Shown in pieces: positions 1 through 6,151 of a stretch of 7,523 nucleotides of DNA. A program made the position numbers and the translations under genes. The DNA comes from Pseudomonadales bacterium. GTDB taxonomy: Bacteria > Pseudomonadota > Gammaproteobacteria > Pseudomonadales > UBA7239. The notes beneath the pieces are model-generated. The model was not told the DNA's origin and did no database searches. It worked only from the letters and a program-made list of their open reading frames with translations. The stretch lies in the NCBI GenBank assembly GCA_020443005.1, contig JAGRJA010000280.1, forward strand, positions 1 to 7,523, written 5' to 3'. Position 1 is the stretch's first letter. Every line of letters begins with the position of its first letter.

Positions 1-545
1 CCCGGATTAACCGTTCCTGCCTGGACAACCGGCAAAAACTGCTCGATCATTGAGACGACCTGCCACGCATCTACCCCAAAGAGTGATTCCGGCTTCAGAC
101 TCAATACTTCGCCATCTTCGGAACCCGTTTTGCCACTCTCTTTCAAGCGGGTGGAAAACTGTTTAAACCTGTAACCTTGCGTAAAACCGATGCCGGAAAA
201 CTGATGAGACCAGTTGAGTGTATCCGCAAAAACGATCCATTCCTCCCCATTAACCAATTGCCGGGTTTCGCTTCCGCTCTCATCGGAAAGGGTCACCATA
301 AACGCGTTATCCGCTTTTTTCTGAAATGACACGGTCAGAACCGGCTTTTCTTTCGGAACCGGTTTAAAATGCCTGAAGTCATAACCGGTCAGGGCAAAGG
401 CCACGGAGAGAACAAGAAACAACAAGCCTGCATTACCCCTGATCCAGCCCAGAAACCATGAAATTTTTACCAAGAATTTGAAAGAGATGAACAGAATAAG
501 CAGAGCCAAAAATAAAAACGCTATCATCAGCAAGGTATACAGCAT
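1..545 (-). CDS. Two-helix membrane-anchored protein of unknown function (partial, C-terminus outside window)
   Basis: An open frame starts at ATG (545-543) and runs without a stop to the window edge, giving 181 codons of N-terminal protein. A Shine-Dalgarno GGAG (552-555 on the plus strand as CTCC) sits 6 nt before the ATG, which supports this start. Two hydrophobic segments are visible, at about residues 3-26 and 38-53, joined by a short basic/aromatic stretch. They are followed by a soluble, strand-rich region with a KPVPKEKPVLTVSF junction and several Trp/Tyr residues. The likely topology is two N-terminal helices and an extracytoplasmic domain. I cannot name a function. From memory, similar proteins in Pseudomonas relatives carry automatic labels such as 'multidrug transporter', but nothing here resembles a transporter. 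The gene lies 30 bp downstream of fimL on the same strand, so co-transcription is likely. Confidence 0.8.
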   Translation of the reverse strand, partial: MLYTLLMIAFLFLALLILFISFKFLVKISWFLGWIRGNAGLLFLVLSVAFALTGYDFRHFKPVPKEKPVLTVSFQKKADNAFMVTLSDESGSETRQLVNGEEWIVFADTLNWSHQFSGIGFTQGYRFKQFSTRLKESGKTGSEDGEVLSLKPESLFGVDAWQVVSMIEQFLPVVQAGTVNP

Positions 546-575
546 ATTTTTCTCCGTTTTTTAATCTAGGGTCGC

Positions 576-2285
576 TCAACTGACGGGATAACCCAGTGCC
601 TGAACACTTTCTTCGGCCAGATTCAGCAAATTATCATCCCTGAACCCATCTTCTGAGTATGCCTTTAGAAAATATTCCATACTAATCACGGCATCAGCGA
701 AAGTTTCCAGCATCTGGTGAATGGCGCCTTCATGATTAGTCATCAGGGTGTCATCCACAAAATCAACGCAGGATGCGCATATTTTGGCGGCGCGCTCCAT
801 ATTCAAAACAACAAGAACCCCTCTGACAGCGTTGAGGCTTTTACCAAGATTGGCAATGTGATGTTTGTCATAGTTCGATTCTTCAAAAGAGGCAATGGAG
901 CGTTTCACCAAAGACAAGCCGGTATGCGCCTCTTCCAGGACAACTTTCTCTGCTTCTGCCAACTGGCTACTGGAAATAACCTGGTCGCGTGCCAGAGCAT
1001 TTGCCTCAGCAAGCCGTTGGGGCGACAAATTGATTCTTTCCAGGTTGCTGATCGTACTTTCAACATATAAAAGCGCATCCGCTGCTTCAATCAACTCTTC
1101 TGGAGTTGCAGCATGTTCTTCGCCTGCCCAGGCACTAAAATTATTCACCTGCTCTCTCAAGGTGTTACTTGCTGTGCTCAAACCGACAACAGCCATAATA
1201 TCCGCTACACGACCAAGTGAAGATGCAATTTCAGCATAGTTCTCGTCGATAGCAACATTGCTTTCGGAAACAACTTCGAGCTGGTTTTTAACATTGCGAA
1301 TTTCTTCCTTGATAACCTCGGCAACCGAATGGACTGTACCCATTTCCGGCCCCCGAAGGTTCTCCAACTCCTGTTGCAACTGTGCTTCGTTATAAGGTAA
1401 AGGGGGGGCATTAAAGGCTGCAATAACCTCGGTAACACTTTTATCATCAGAACCGGATACGACAATAATGTACAAAAGCCCCTTCAGGATATTTTCAGCG
1501 GGTTTATCATTGAGTGCATCCTTGCCTTTTTTATGAAGTTGTTTGAGGTAGCGGTCAACCGAGGAAAACAGAAATTTTCTCGGCAGGGTAATGCTCATTT
1601 TCTTATCTTCCATGACAAACAAGGCCACTTTCATTAGCCACCATAATTGGCCTGAAGGCGTGTCAGCGAAAATTTTATCCATTCGTTCCATCGCACGCTT
1701 CATCATACCCAGCGAATAGCTCGCTTTCTTGTCCTGAATAATGCCGACCAGCCCTACTTCGTACATATGGCGCAAACGACGAACAAGCGACAGGTATTCT
1801 TCACCATCGGGTTGTTCATCACACTTCGGTATCGTCGGACGAACACCCTCGGCATTTACATTATAAAAATCGATTTCAGGTAAGGGAGGCTGTTTTCTGG
1901 ACTGGCGCAACTCATTGATGGTCGTCAGCAAAAGAATCGGCAAGGCCTGACCATACTGCTGCAAGTATTCAAAATAACGGGTGACAACAAAAAAGCCTGT
2001 ACTTAAAGAGCTCAATGACTTATCGAATTTTTCATCGGCACCAACGGGTATGCTTTCAGCAAGAAGAACCATTTCACTACAGAGCAGAACAGCTCCATCC
2101 AGCTGGAGCAATTTCATCACGCCGAGTATCTGTTTGAGCCCGGCGATGGTTTCCAGAAGAAAGTCTTCCCTGTCTCTGGAAGAAATGAACTGTTCCAGAT
2201 GCCCCGAGCATTGCTCAATACTGGCAAACAACTCGGTTTTTATCATATTTAGAGAAGATGGGTTGATTTTTTTGATTTCCGCCAC
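576..2285 (-). CDS. fimL: FimL-like protein (ChpA N-terminal homologue; type IV pilus/cAMP regulation)
   Basis: The 569-residue soluble protein resembles the N-terminal region of the pilus chemotaxis kinase ChpA, as P. aeruginosa FimL does at similar length. It has no kinase catalytic, CheW or receiver domain. Helical Hpt-like units are recognisable near residues 15-110 (LKQILGVMKLLQLDGA, 50-65), near 320-420 (LGRVADIMAVVGL) and near 455-560 (SLNAVRGVLVVLNM, from 483). At the usual phosphoacceptor position of the first and last units I see Lys51 and Asn485 rather than His, so a scaffold role is likelier than phosphotransfer. In P. aeruginosa, FimL links the Pil-Chp system and FimV to adenylate cyclase CyaB and is needed for twitching. 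The start is GTG, the first available after an in-frame TAA upstream, and it has a good Shine-Dalgarno. Met14 is a weaker alternative. The gene next to nhaB fits Pseudomonas gene neighbourhood as I recall it. Confidence 0.88.
   Translation of the reverse strand: MAEIKKINPSSLNMIKTELFASIEQCSGHLEQFISSRDREDFLLETIAGLKQILGVMKLLQLDGAVLLCSEMVLLAESIPVGADEKFDKSLSSLSTGFFVVTRYFEYLQQYGQALPILLLTTINELRQSRKQPPLPEIDFYNVNAEGVRPTIPKCDEQPDGEEYLSLVRRLRHMYEVGLVGIIQDKKASYSLGMMKRAMERMDKIFADTPSGQLWWLMKVALFVMEDKKMSITLPRKFLFSSVDRYLKQLHKKGKDALNDKPAENILKGLLYIIVVSGSDDKSVTEVIAAFNAPPLPYNEAQLQQELENLRGPEMGTVHSVAEVIKEEIRNVKNQLEVVSESNVAIDENYAEIASSLGRVADIMAVVGLSTASNTLREQVNNFSAWAGEEHAATPEELIEAADALLYVESTISNLERINLSPQRLAEANALARDQVISSSQLAEAEKVVLEEAHTGLSLVKRSIASFEESNYDKHHIANLGKSLNAVRGVLVVLNMERAAKICASCVDFVDDTLMTNHEGAIHQMLETFADAVISMEYFLKAYSEDGFRDDNLLNLAEESVQALGYPVS
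1402..1408. repeat. Seven-base G/C homopolymer inside fimL
   Basis: Seven consecutive G on the plus strand read as C7 in fimL, encoding part of NAPPLPY around residue 293. It is the longest G/C homopolymer I noticed in the window. Gain or loss of one base would truncate FimL near mid-protein. The reading frame is intact here. Confidence 0.7.
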
Positions 2286-2294
2286 AGTTTTTCG

Positions 2295-2299
2295 CCCTT
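2295..2299 (-). promoter_or_regulatory. Ribosome binding site for fimL GTG start
   Basis: AAGGG on the minus strand lies 9 nt before GTG (2285-2283). Together with the in-frame TAA four codons upstream of it, this decides the GTG start over the internal ATG at codon 14, which has no comparably strong site noted. Confidence 0.6.
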
Positions 2300-2311
2300 A
2301 ACCAAACAAAG

Positions 2312-2340
2312 ATAATATCCCTCAGCCGAATTGCTTGCAA
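2312..2340 (-). promoter_or_regulatory. Candidate sigma70 promoter for fimL
   Basis: On the minus strand a TTGCAA -35 box (2340-2335, 4/6 matches) is followed by exactly 17 bp and a TATTAT -10 box (2317-2312, 5/6). Transcription would begin near 2305, leaving a leader of about 20 nt that contains the AAGGG site. This is inferred from box matches and spacing only. Confidence 0.42.
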
Positions 2341-2437
2341 AACAGCAACTTAGATAACGGATTTCAATTCTACTCGAAGTGTATCCCAGAAGCGATGCCA
2401 TTTCCAAGCATCGTGGATTACAGCAACAGTCTGAAAC

Positions 2438-2456
2438 GCGCAATTGCCAATTGCGC
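2438..2456. promoter_or_regulatory. Perfect 19-bp palindrome, candidate operator between fimL and nhaB
   Basis: The arms GCGCAATTG and CAATTGCGC are perfectly complementary around a single C at 2447. The core is also a tandem heptamer, CAATTGC twice (2441-2447 and 2448-2454). No T-run follows on either strand, so it is not a Rho-independent terminator. Its centre lies about 62 bp upstream of the predicted nhaB transcription start and about 140 bp upstream of the predicted fimL start. That spacing is typical of an activator or dimeric regulator site. The cognate protein is unknown. Confidence 0.5.
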
Positions 2457-2473
2457 CGCAAAGATCCTGCTGT

Positions 2474-2502
2474 TTGACATAAATCGACAAATCCACAGTT
2501 AT
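2474..2502 (+). promoter_or_regulatory. Candidate sigma70 promoter for nhaB
   Basis: A perfect TTGACA -35 box (2474-2479) is followed by 17 bp and a poor -10 candidate, AGTTAT (2497-2502, 3/6). A weak -10 with a consensus -35 suggests regulation or activator help. The start would be near 2509, leaving a leader of about 63 nt. I recognise no riboswitch in that leader. Confidence 0.4.
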
Positions 2503-2571
2503 GGCACTTGAAAAATCTGAGAATAGGCGTAACTTTCGCATCCACTTGCCTCTATCTGCCGGTAACTGACT

Positions 2572-4086
2572 ATGAACACAACGCTTGGACAGGCTTTCAT
2601 ACAAAATTTTCTGGGAAATGCCCCCGCCTGGTATAAAAGAACCATCATTGCTTTCCTGATCATAAACCCGATGATCATACTGCTTGTTCCCGGCCATACG
2701 GGTGGATTTATTGCCGGATGGCTGCTGATTGCTGAGTTCATTTTCACGCTCGCCATGGCACTCAAATGCTACCCACTACAGCCAGGCGGCCTTCTCGCTA
2801 TTGAAGCCGTTATTTTCAAGCTTACCTCCAGCGAATCGGTATACCACGAAGCCCTTAATAATTTTCAGGTTATCCTGCTGTTAATTTTCATGGTAGCCGG
2901 CATCTATTTTATGAAAGATCTGCTGCTCTATATTTTTGCCAGAATTCTTATCAAGATACGCTCCAAAATGCTCATTTCCTTTCTTTTTTGTTTTGCAGCG
3001 GCGTTTCTTTCCGCCTTTCTTGACGCCTTGACAGTAACTGCTGTTTTAATCACGGTAGCTGTTGGTTTTTACAGTGTCTACCATAAAGTTGCCTCAGGGA
3101 AACAGCACCACCACAAACACGATCATAGTGACGATAATAATGTGAAGGAGCTTCACCGGTCAGACCTGGACCAATTCCGCGCCTTTCTCCGCAGCCTGTT
3201 GATGCATGGAGCCGTAGGCACTGCACTCGGCGGGGTTTGCACACTGGTTGGCGAGCCACAGAACCTGCTCATTGCCCATAAAACAGGCTGGGACTTTTTC
3301 ACATTCTTCAAGCAAGTGGCACCGGTTTCAATGCCGACACTGTTTGCCGGTTTTGCGACATGTTTCTTTCTGGAATACAAAGGCTGGATGGATTACGGCA
3401 AAAAAATTCCCGACAATGTCCGGTCAATTCTTGAGGCGTTCCAGGCAGAGGAAGATCGCAAAAGAGACAGCAGCGACAAGGTCAAGTTATTGGTTCAGGG
3501 CGTTATTGGTGTAATTCTGATTATCTCTCTTGCAACCCATATCGCCGAAGTGGGCATCGTAGGCCTTATGGTTATTGTTTTACTCACTACCTTTAACGGC
3601 ATCATCAATGAACATGAAATTGGTCATGCTTTTCAGGAATCCCTGCCTTTCACTGCCCTTCTGGTTGTTTTCTTCGCTGTTGTAGCCGTTATTCACGACC
3701 AACATCTATTTACGCCAATCATCAATCATGTGCTTGAGATGGATGCGGAAATACAACCTGTCATGTTTTTTATCGCTAACGGCCTACTCTCAATGATCAG
3801 CGATAATGTTTTCGTTGCAACGGTGTATATCAATGAGGTTCAGTCTGCCTTTGACCTGGGGCAGATATCACATGAACATTACGAAACACTGGCAGTGGCC
3901 ATTAATACAGGAACCAATCTTCCAAGTGTCGCCACACCAAATGGTCAGGCTGCTTTCCTGTTTTTGTTGACATCTGCCATTGCTCCTTTGATCAGGCTTT
4001 CTTATGGAAGAATGGTCTTGCTTGCCTTGCCCTACACAATTGTCATGTCTGGCGTTGGCATACTGTCCGTTGCCTTCTTCCTGTAG
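2572..4086 (+). CDS. nhaB: Na+/H+ antiporter NhaB
   Basis: The 504-residue, highly hydrophobic inner-membrane protein matches NhaB throughout its length. It exchanges cytoplasmic Na+ for periplasmic protons and supports pH and sodium homeostasis. Hallmarks include NFLGNAPAWYKR (12-23), FIFTLAMALKCYPLQPGG, MVAGIYFMK, RSKMLISF, and AAFLSAFLDALTVTAV with the conserved intramembrane Asp151. Further hallmarks are GTALGGVCTLVGEPQNLLIA, AEVGIVGL, the loop segment NEHEIGHAF, SMISDNVFVATVYINE and NTGTNLPSVATPNGQAAFLFLLTSAIAPLIRLSYGRM near the C-terminus. The N-terminus aligns with E. coli NhaB, supporting the ATG chosen; its Shine-Dalgarno (GGTAA, 2561-2565) is weak. Residues 179-185 form an unusual HHHKHDH cluster followed by Asp residues. 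The protein ends right after the last helix, without the short C-terminal tail I recall in E. coli NhaB. It is probably transcribed alone. Confidence 0.97.
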   Translation: MNTTLGQAFIQNFLGNAPAWYKRTIIAFLIINPMIILLVPGHTGGFIAGWLLIAEFIFTLAMALKCYPLQPGGLLAIEAVIFKLTSSESVYHEALNNFQVILLLIFMVAGIYFMKDLLLYIFARILIKIRSKMLISFLFCFAAAFLSAFLDALTVTAVLITVAVGFYSVYHKVASGKQHHHKHDHSDDNNVKELHRSDLDQFRAFLRSLLMHGAVGTALGGVCTLVGEPQNLLIAHKTGWDFFTFFKQVAPVSMPTLFAGFATCFFLEYKGWMDYGKKIPDNVRSILEAFQAEEDRKRDSSDKVKLLVQGVIGVILIISLATHIAEVGIVGLMVIVLLTTFNGIINEHEIGHAFQESLPFTALLVVFFAVVAVIHDQHLFTPIINHVLEMDAEIQPVMFFIANGLLSMISDNVFVATVYINEVQSAFDLGQISHEHYETLAVAINTGTNLPSVATPNGQAAFLFLLTSAIAPLIRLSYGRMVLLALPYTIVMSGVGILSVAFFL

Positions 4087-4103
4087 AAGGTGTAGAAGAC
4101 AAG

Positions 4104-4829
4104 CTAAATAGAAGGCTTACGCCAGATACAAAGCCCGCCGTCATTAAATGAAGTGATTTCATCCAGCTTTTTTTCATGTGCTGCAAGCTCTTGCTGGCTG
4201 GCAGCAATCACTTTAAGTTTATAGTTTTTTGTGAGCTTGCGAATACGCTGCTCACCCCCTCCCTGACTGGTATTTTTCTTTTCGCTCTCGGCAGAAAGCG
4301 CCAGGGATGTTTGCCCACCGGTCATAACAAGATAGACATCAGCCAGTATTTCGGCGTCTAGCAAGGCGCCGTGCAAGGTGCGCTGCGAATTATCAACAAA
4401 AAACCGGCGACAAAGTGCATCAAGATTGTTCTTCTGACCGGGAAACTGCGACTTGGCCATTGCCAGCGTATCAACCACACGACAAAAGTCCGTGATGGGT
4501 TGTTTGCCTTGTTGCAGCAACTCAATTTCGTGATTGATAAAGCCGATATCAAAGGGAGCGTTGTGGATAATTAATTCAGCGCCCTTGATAAATTCAAAAA
4601 ACTCAGGGTAGATCTGCGAGAAAACCGGTTTATCTGCCAGAAACTCGCTGGATATGCCATGAACCGCCTGAGCGCCTTCATCGATATCACGCTCTGGCTT
4701 TATGTACTGGTGATAGTGTTTTCCAGTTAACTTGCGATCGACAAGCTCTACGCAGCCAATCTCAATGATACGATGCCCCTGCTGGGGAGATAAGCCGGTT
4801 GTTTCAGTGTCGAGAACAACTTGCCTCAT
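4104..4829 (-). CDS. dnaQ: DNA polymerase III epsilon subunit (3'-5' proofreading exonuclease)
   Basis: The 241-residue cytoplasmic DEDDh exonuclease is nearly the length of E. coli epsilon (243). Catalytic residues are visible: Asp7 and Glu9 in VLDTETTG (Exo I), Asp94 in HNAPFDIGFIN (Exo II), and His153 and Asp158 in HGALLDAEILADVYL (Exo III). QTSLAL at 173-178 matches the beta-clamp-binding motif of E. coli epsilon (QTSMAF). The remaining C-terminal segment, about 60 residues with a Gly/Ser/Lys linker, would bind the alpha polymerase subunit. It removes mispaired bases during replication. The ATG overlaps the rnhA stop in an ATGA junction. A strong GAGGAG (4835-4840 as CTCCTC) lies 5 nt before it, inside rnhA, so translation is probably coupled. 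It is the last gene of a methyltransferase-rnhA-dnaQ operon and converges on nhaB. Confidence 0.97.
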   Translation of the reverse strand: MRQVVLDTETTGLSPQQGHRIIEIGCVELVDRKLTGKHYHQYIKPERDIDEGAQAVHGISSEFLADKPVFSQIYPEFFEFIKGAELIIHNAPFDIGFINHEIELLQQGKQPITDFCRVVDTLAMAKSQFPGQKNNLDALCRRFFVDNSQRTLHGALLDAEILADVYLVMTGGQTSLALSAESEKKNTSQGGGEQRIRKLTKNYKLKVIAASQQELAAHEKKLDEITSFNDGGLCIWRKPSI

Positions 4830-5263
4830 AACAACTCCTCTATAGCTTTATTGGCGAGTTGATCAGCGATTTCATTCTCCCGATGACCGCTGTGACCTTT
4901 GACCCAATGCCAGTTTATTTTATGACGACTGCTTTCTTCATCAAGCTGCTTCCACAGATCCTGATTTTTAACAGGCTTTCTATTTGAGGTTTTCCAGTTT
5001 CGGGACTTCCAGTTTTCCAGCCATGTGGTTATCCCTTGTCGTACATATTGAGAATCCGTGGTGAGCTCGACCCGACAAGGCTCTTTAAGCACCTGAAGGG
5101 CCGATATCGCGGCCATCAACTCCATGCGGTTATTGGTTGTTTCCCTTTCAGCGCCGAAAAGCTGTTTTTCCGTGCCCTGATAGCGAAGAACAGCACCCCA
5201 GCCACCAGGCCCAGGATTCCCTTTACAGGCCCCATCGGTAAAAATTTCGACCGTTTTCTTCAA
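4826..5263 (-). CDS. rnhA: Ribonuclease HI
   Basis: The 145-residue enzyme cleaves the RNA strand of RNA-DNA hybrids (R-loops, primers). The catalytic set is complete: Asp10 in FTDGACKGNPGPGGWG, Glu48 in TTNNRMELMA, Asp70 in TTDSQYV, His124 in WVKGHSGH and Asp134 in ENEIADQLAN. The basic Trp-rich handle (WLENWKSRNWKTSNRKPVKNQDLW, about 81-104) is present, as in E. coli RNase HI. The start codon is TTG (5263-5261), giving the canonical N-terminus (M)KKTVEIFTDG. It has AAGG at an ideal distance, and no ATG in frame gives a comparable protein. The TTG overlaps the upstream methyltransferase stop as TTGA, and the gene overlaps dnaQ downstream by 4 nt. In E. coli rnhA and dnaQ are divergent, whereas here they are co-directional. 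Confidence 0.96.
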   Translation of the reverse strand: MKKTVEIFTDGACKGNPGPGGWGAVLRYQGTEKQLFGAERETTNNRMELMAAISALQVLKEPCRVELTTDSQYVRQGITTWLENWKSRNWKTSNRKPVKNQDLWKQLDEESSRHKINWHWVKGHSGHRENEIADQLANKAIEELL

Positions 5264-6090
5264 TGCAAAACCTTTTTTTTCTGTTGTGAAAAAGGTGCCG
5301 ATGGTACGCGACCTGTCAATGGTTGAACAGCAGAAAAACGCCCCAGACGAGGAGCTGAAATACGCCAGTCAGGCTTTAGCGGTGTCAATGCATTCAGGTT
5401 TTTTTGAAGTGTCAGTATATACACAGCGCCGAAAGGCAGGCCAAACCGCTGCCCCAGACTTTCAAGAAATCCAAACAGCTTTTTAACCAGCCCGGAGCCA
5501 GCGGGAAAACCGTAGTAAACATGCTGAATGCTGACCGGTTCCATATCCAGCAACTTGCACCAGTCCTCAATCCTTTGTGGCGAAAGACTCTGGAAATCCT
5601 GACTACGATCATTGGCAGACAGCCCGAGGATTTTTTTCCAGATACCAATCAGACTCCAGCGGTTGAAAACAACAAGAACGGCATGCCCGCGTGGAATCAA
5701 CACGCGGCTGACTTCCTTGAGCGTTTGGTGGGGCGTAGCCGCAAATTCAATGACATGATGCAAGAGAACAATATCGAGTGATTCGCTTTCAATCGGAAAA
5801 GCATCGAGCCTGGCAGCCAACGCGCCTTTCTCAAGATGACTGAACATCGGGTTGAGGCAAAAACAGTGCTGAACCGGGCTCGCTGAGGAAAGCCGCGAAT
5901 TTTCACAGACACTGATTTCCAACAGGTGATAGCCAAAATGATTTTCAAGTTCAAGGTCAATTGCCGATTTTTCTGCCGCCAACAATGCCTGACCGCGACC
6001 TTCTGAAAACCAGCGGCCAACCTCTTTGGCAGAGCGCCGGAAGTCATAACGACTTTTCCGGTCTTTTTTCCTGAGAATTCGCTTGAACAC
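5260..6090 (-). CDS. YafS-like SAM-dependent methyltransferase (class I, Methyltransf_11 type)
   Basis: The 276-residue cytoplasmic protein is judged a class I methyltransferase from the segment LDAFPIESESLDIVLLHHVIEFAA (95-118), then LKEVSRVLIPRGHAVLVVFN (124-143). These match the motif II/post-II and motif III strands of Methyltransf_11 proteins. The SAM-binding glycine motif I is not recognisable: FGYHLLEISVCEN (52-64) stands where a GxGxG would be. E. coli YafS is similarly degenerate there (HLLKIG), as I recall it, and occupies the same place beside gloB and rnhA. The substrate is unknown. The start is GTG, the first usable codon after an in-frame TAA, with a modest GGA upstream. The first ~20 residues are very basic. 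The gene heads the operon with rnhA and dnaQ. Its 3' end carries an A8 slippery tract and overlaps rnhA by 4 nt. Confidence 0.85.
   Translation of the reverse strand: MFKRILRKKDRKSRYDFRRSAKEVGRWFSEGRGQALLAAEKSAIDLELENHFGYHLLEISVCENSRLSSASPVQHCFCLNPMFSHLEKGALAARLDAFPIESESLDIVLLHHVIEFAATPHQTLKEVSRVLIPRGHAVLVVFNRWSLIGIWKKILGLSANDRSQDFQSLSPQRIEDWCKLLDMEPVSIQHVYYGFPAGSGLVKKLFGFLESLGQRFGLPFGAVYILTLQKNLNALTPLKPDWRISAPRLGRFSAVQPLTGRVPSAPFSQQKKKVLH
5261..5275 (-). promoter_or_regulatory. Ribosome binding site and TTG start of rnhA
   Basis: AAGG at the end of the A8-GG run (minus strand 5274-5271) lies 7 nt before TTG (5263-5261). The spacing and the RNase HI N-terminus select this TTG. The site is inside the last codons of the methyltransferase gene, so ribosomes finishing that gene at TGA could reinitiate on the overlapping TTGA. 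Confidence 0.65.
5272..5278 (-). other. Candidate -1 slippery heptamer A AAA AAG at methyltransferase/rnhA junction
   Basis: Methyltransferase codons here read CAG AAA AAA AAG GTT TTG CAT TGA. This places A AAA AAG, the slippery heptamer of E. coli dnaX, in the correct phase within an A8 run (5273-5280). A -1 shift continues as GGT TTT GCA TTG AAG, in the rnhA frame without a stop, predicting a fusion of about 421 residues. No upstream stimulatory Shine-Dalgarno and no strong downstream hairpin were seen; GTTTT/AAAAC could form only a 5-bp stem. Transcriptional slippage inserting one A would have the same outcome. Confidence 0.45.
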
Positions 6091-6124
6091 TGGACAGATT
6101 CCATTGAGCCTGAGAACATCACCC

Positions 6125-6141
6125 GATGTTTCTTAAACATC
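6125..6141. promoter_or_regulatory. Inverted repeat upstream of gloB, candidate operator
   Basis: GATGTTT and AAACATC are perfect 7-bp arms around a 3-nt spacer. The dyad lies in the divergent region between the methyltransferase gene and gloB, just downstream of the predicted start of the methyltransferase operon and just upstream of a TATCAT (6148-6153) that could be a gloB -10 box. No T-run follows, so it is unlikely to be a terminator. Confidence 0.4.
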
Positions 6142-6151
6142 ACGAACTATC

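Noticed and set aside
717..1239. Plus-strand open frames opposite fimL (717-1070, 895-1239)
   Set aside because: They are antisense to a clearly conserved gene, have no recognisable domain and no convincing ribosome binding site.
2393..2413. Inverted repeat CGATGC-N9-GCATCG upstream of nhaB
   Set aside because: Only 6-bp arms with a long spacer and no T-run; a match of this size is expected by chance, and the nearby 19-bp palindrome is much stronger.
2509..2571. Cation-sensing riboswitch in the nhaB leader
   Set aside because: The ~63-nt leader ends in GGTAA before the start codon and has short pairing options (AGGC with GCCT), but I cannot match it to a known nhaA-type or other riboswitch consensus. 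A covariance-model search of the leader would decide.
2249..2765. Minus-strand open frames covering the fimL-nhaB intergenic region and the nhaB start
   Set aside because: They overlap the start regions of fimL and nhaB, show no family resemblance, and have Cys/Ser-rich compositions typical of chance frames.
4101..4118. Possible terminator hairpin AAGC...GCTT between nhaB and dnaQ
   Set aside because: The stem is only 4 bp and there is no T-run on either strand.
5404..5781. 125-codon plus-strand frame opposite the methyltransferase gene
   Set aside because: It is a shadow of the conserved coding frame on the other strand with no known motif.
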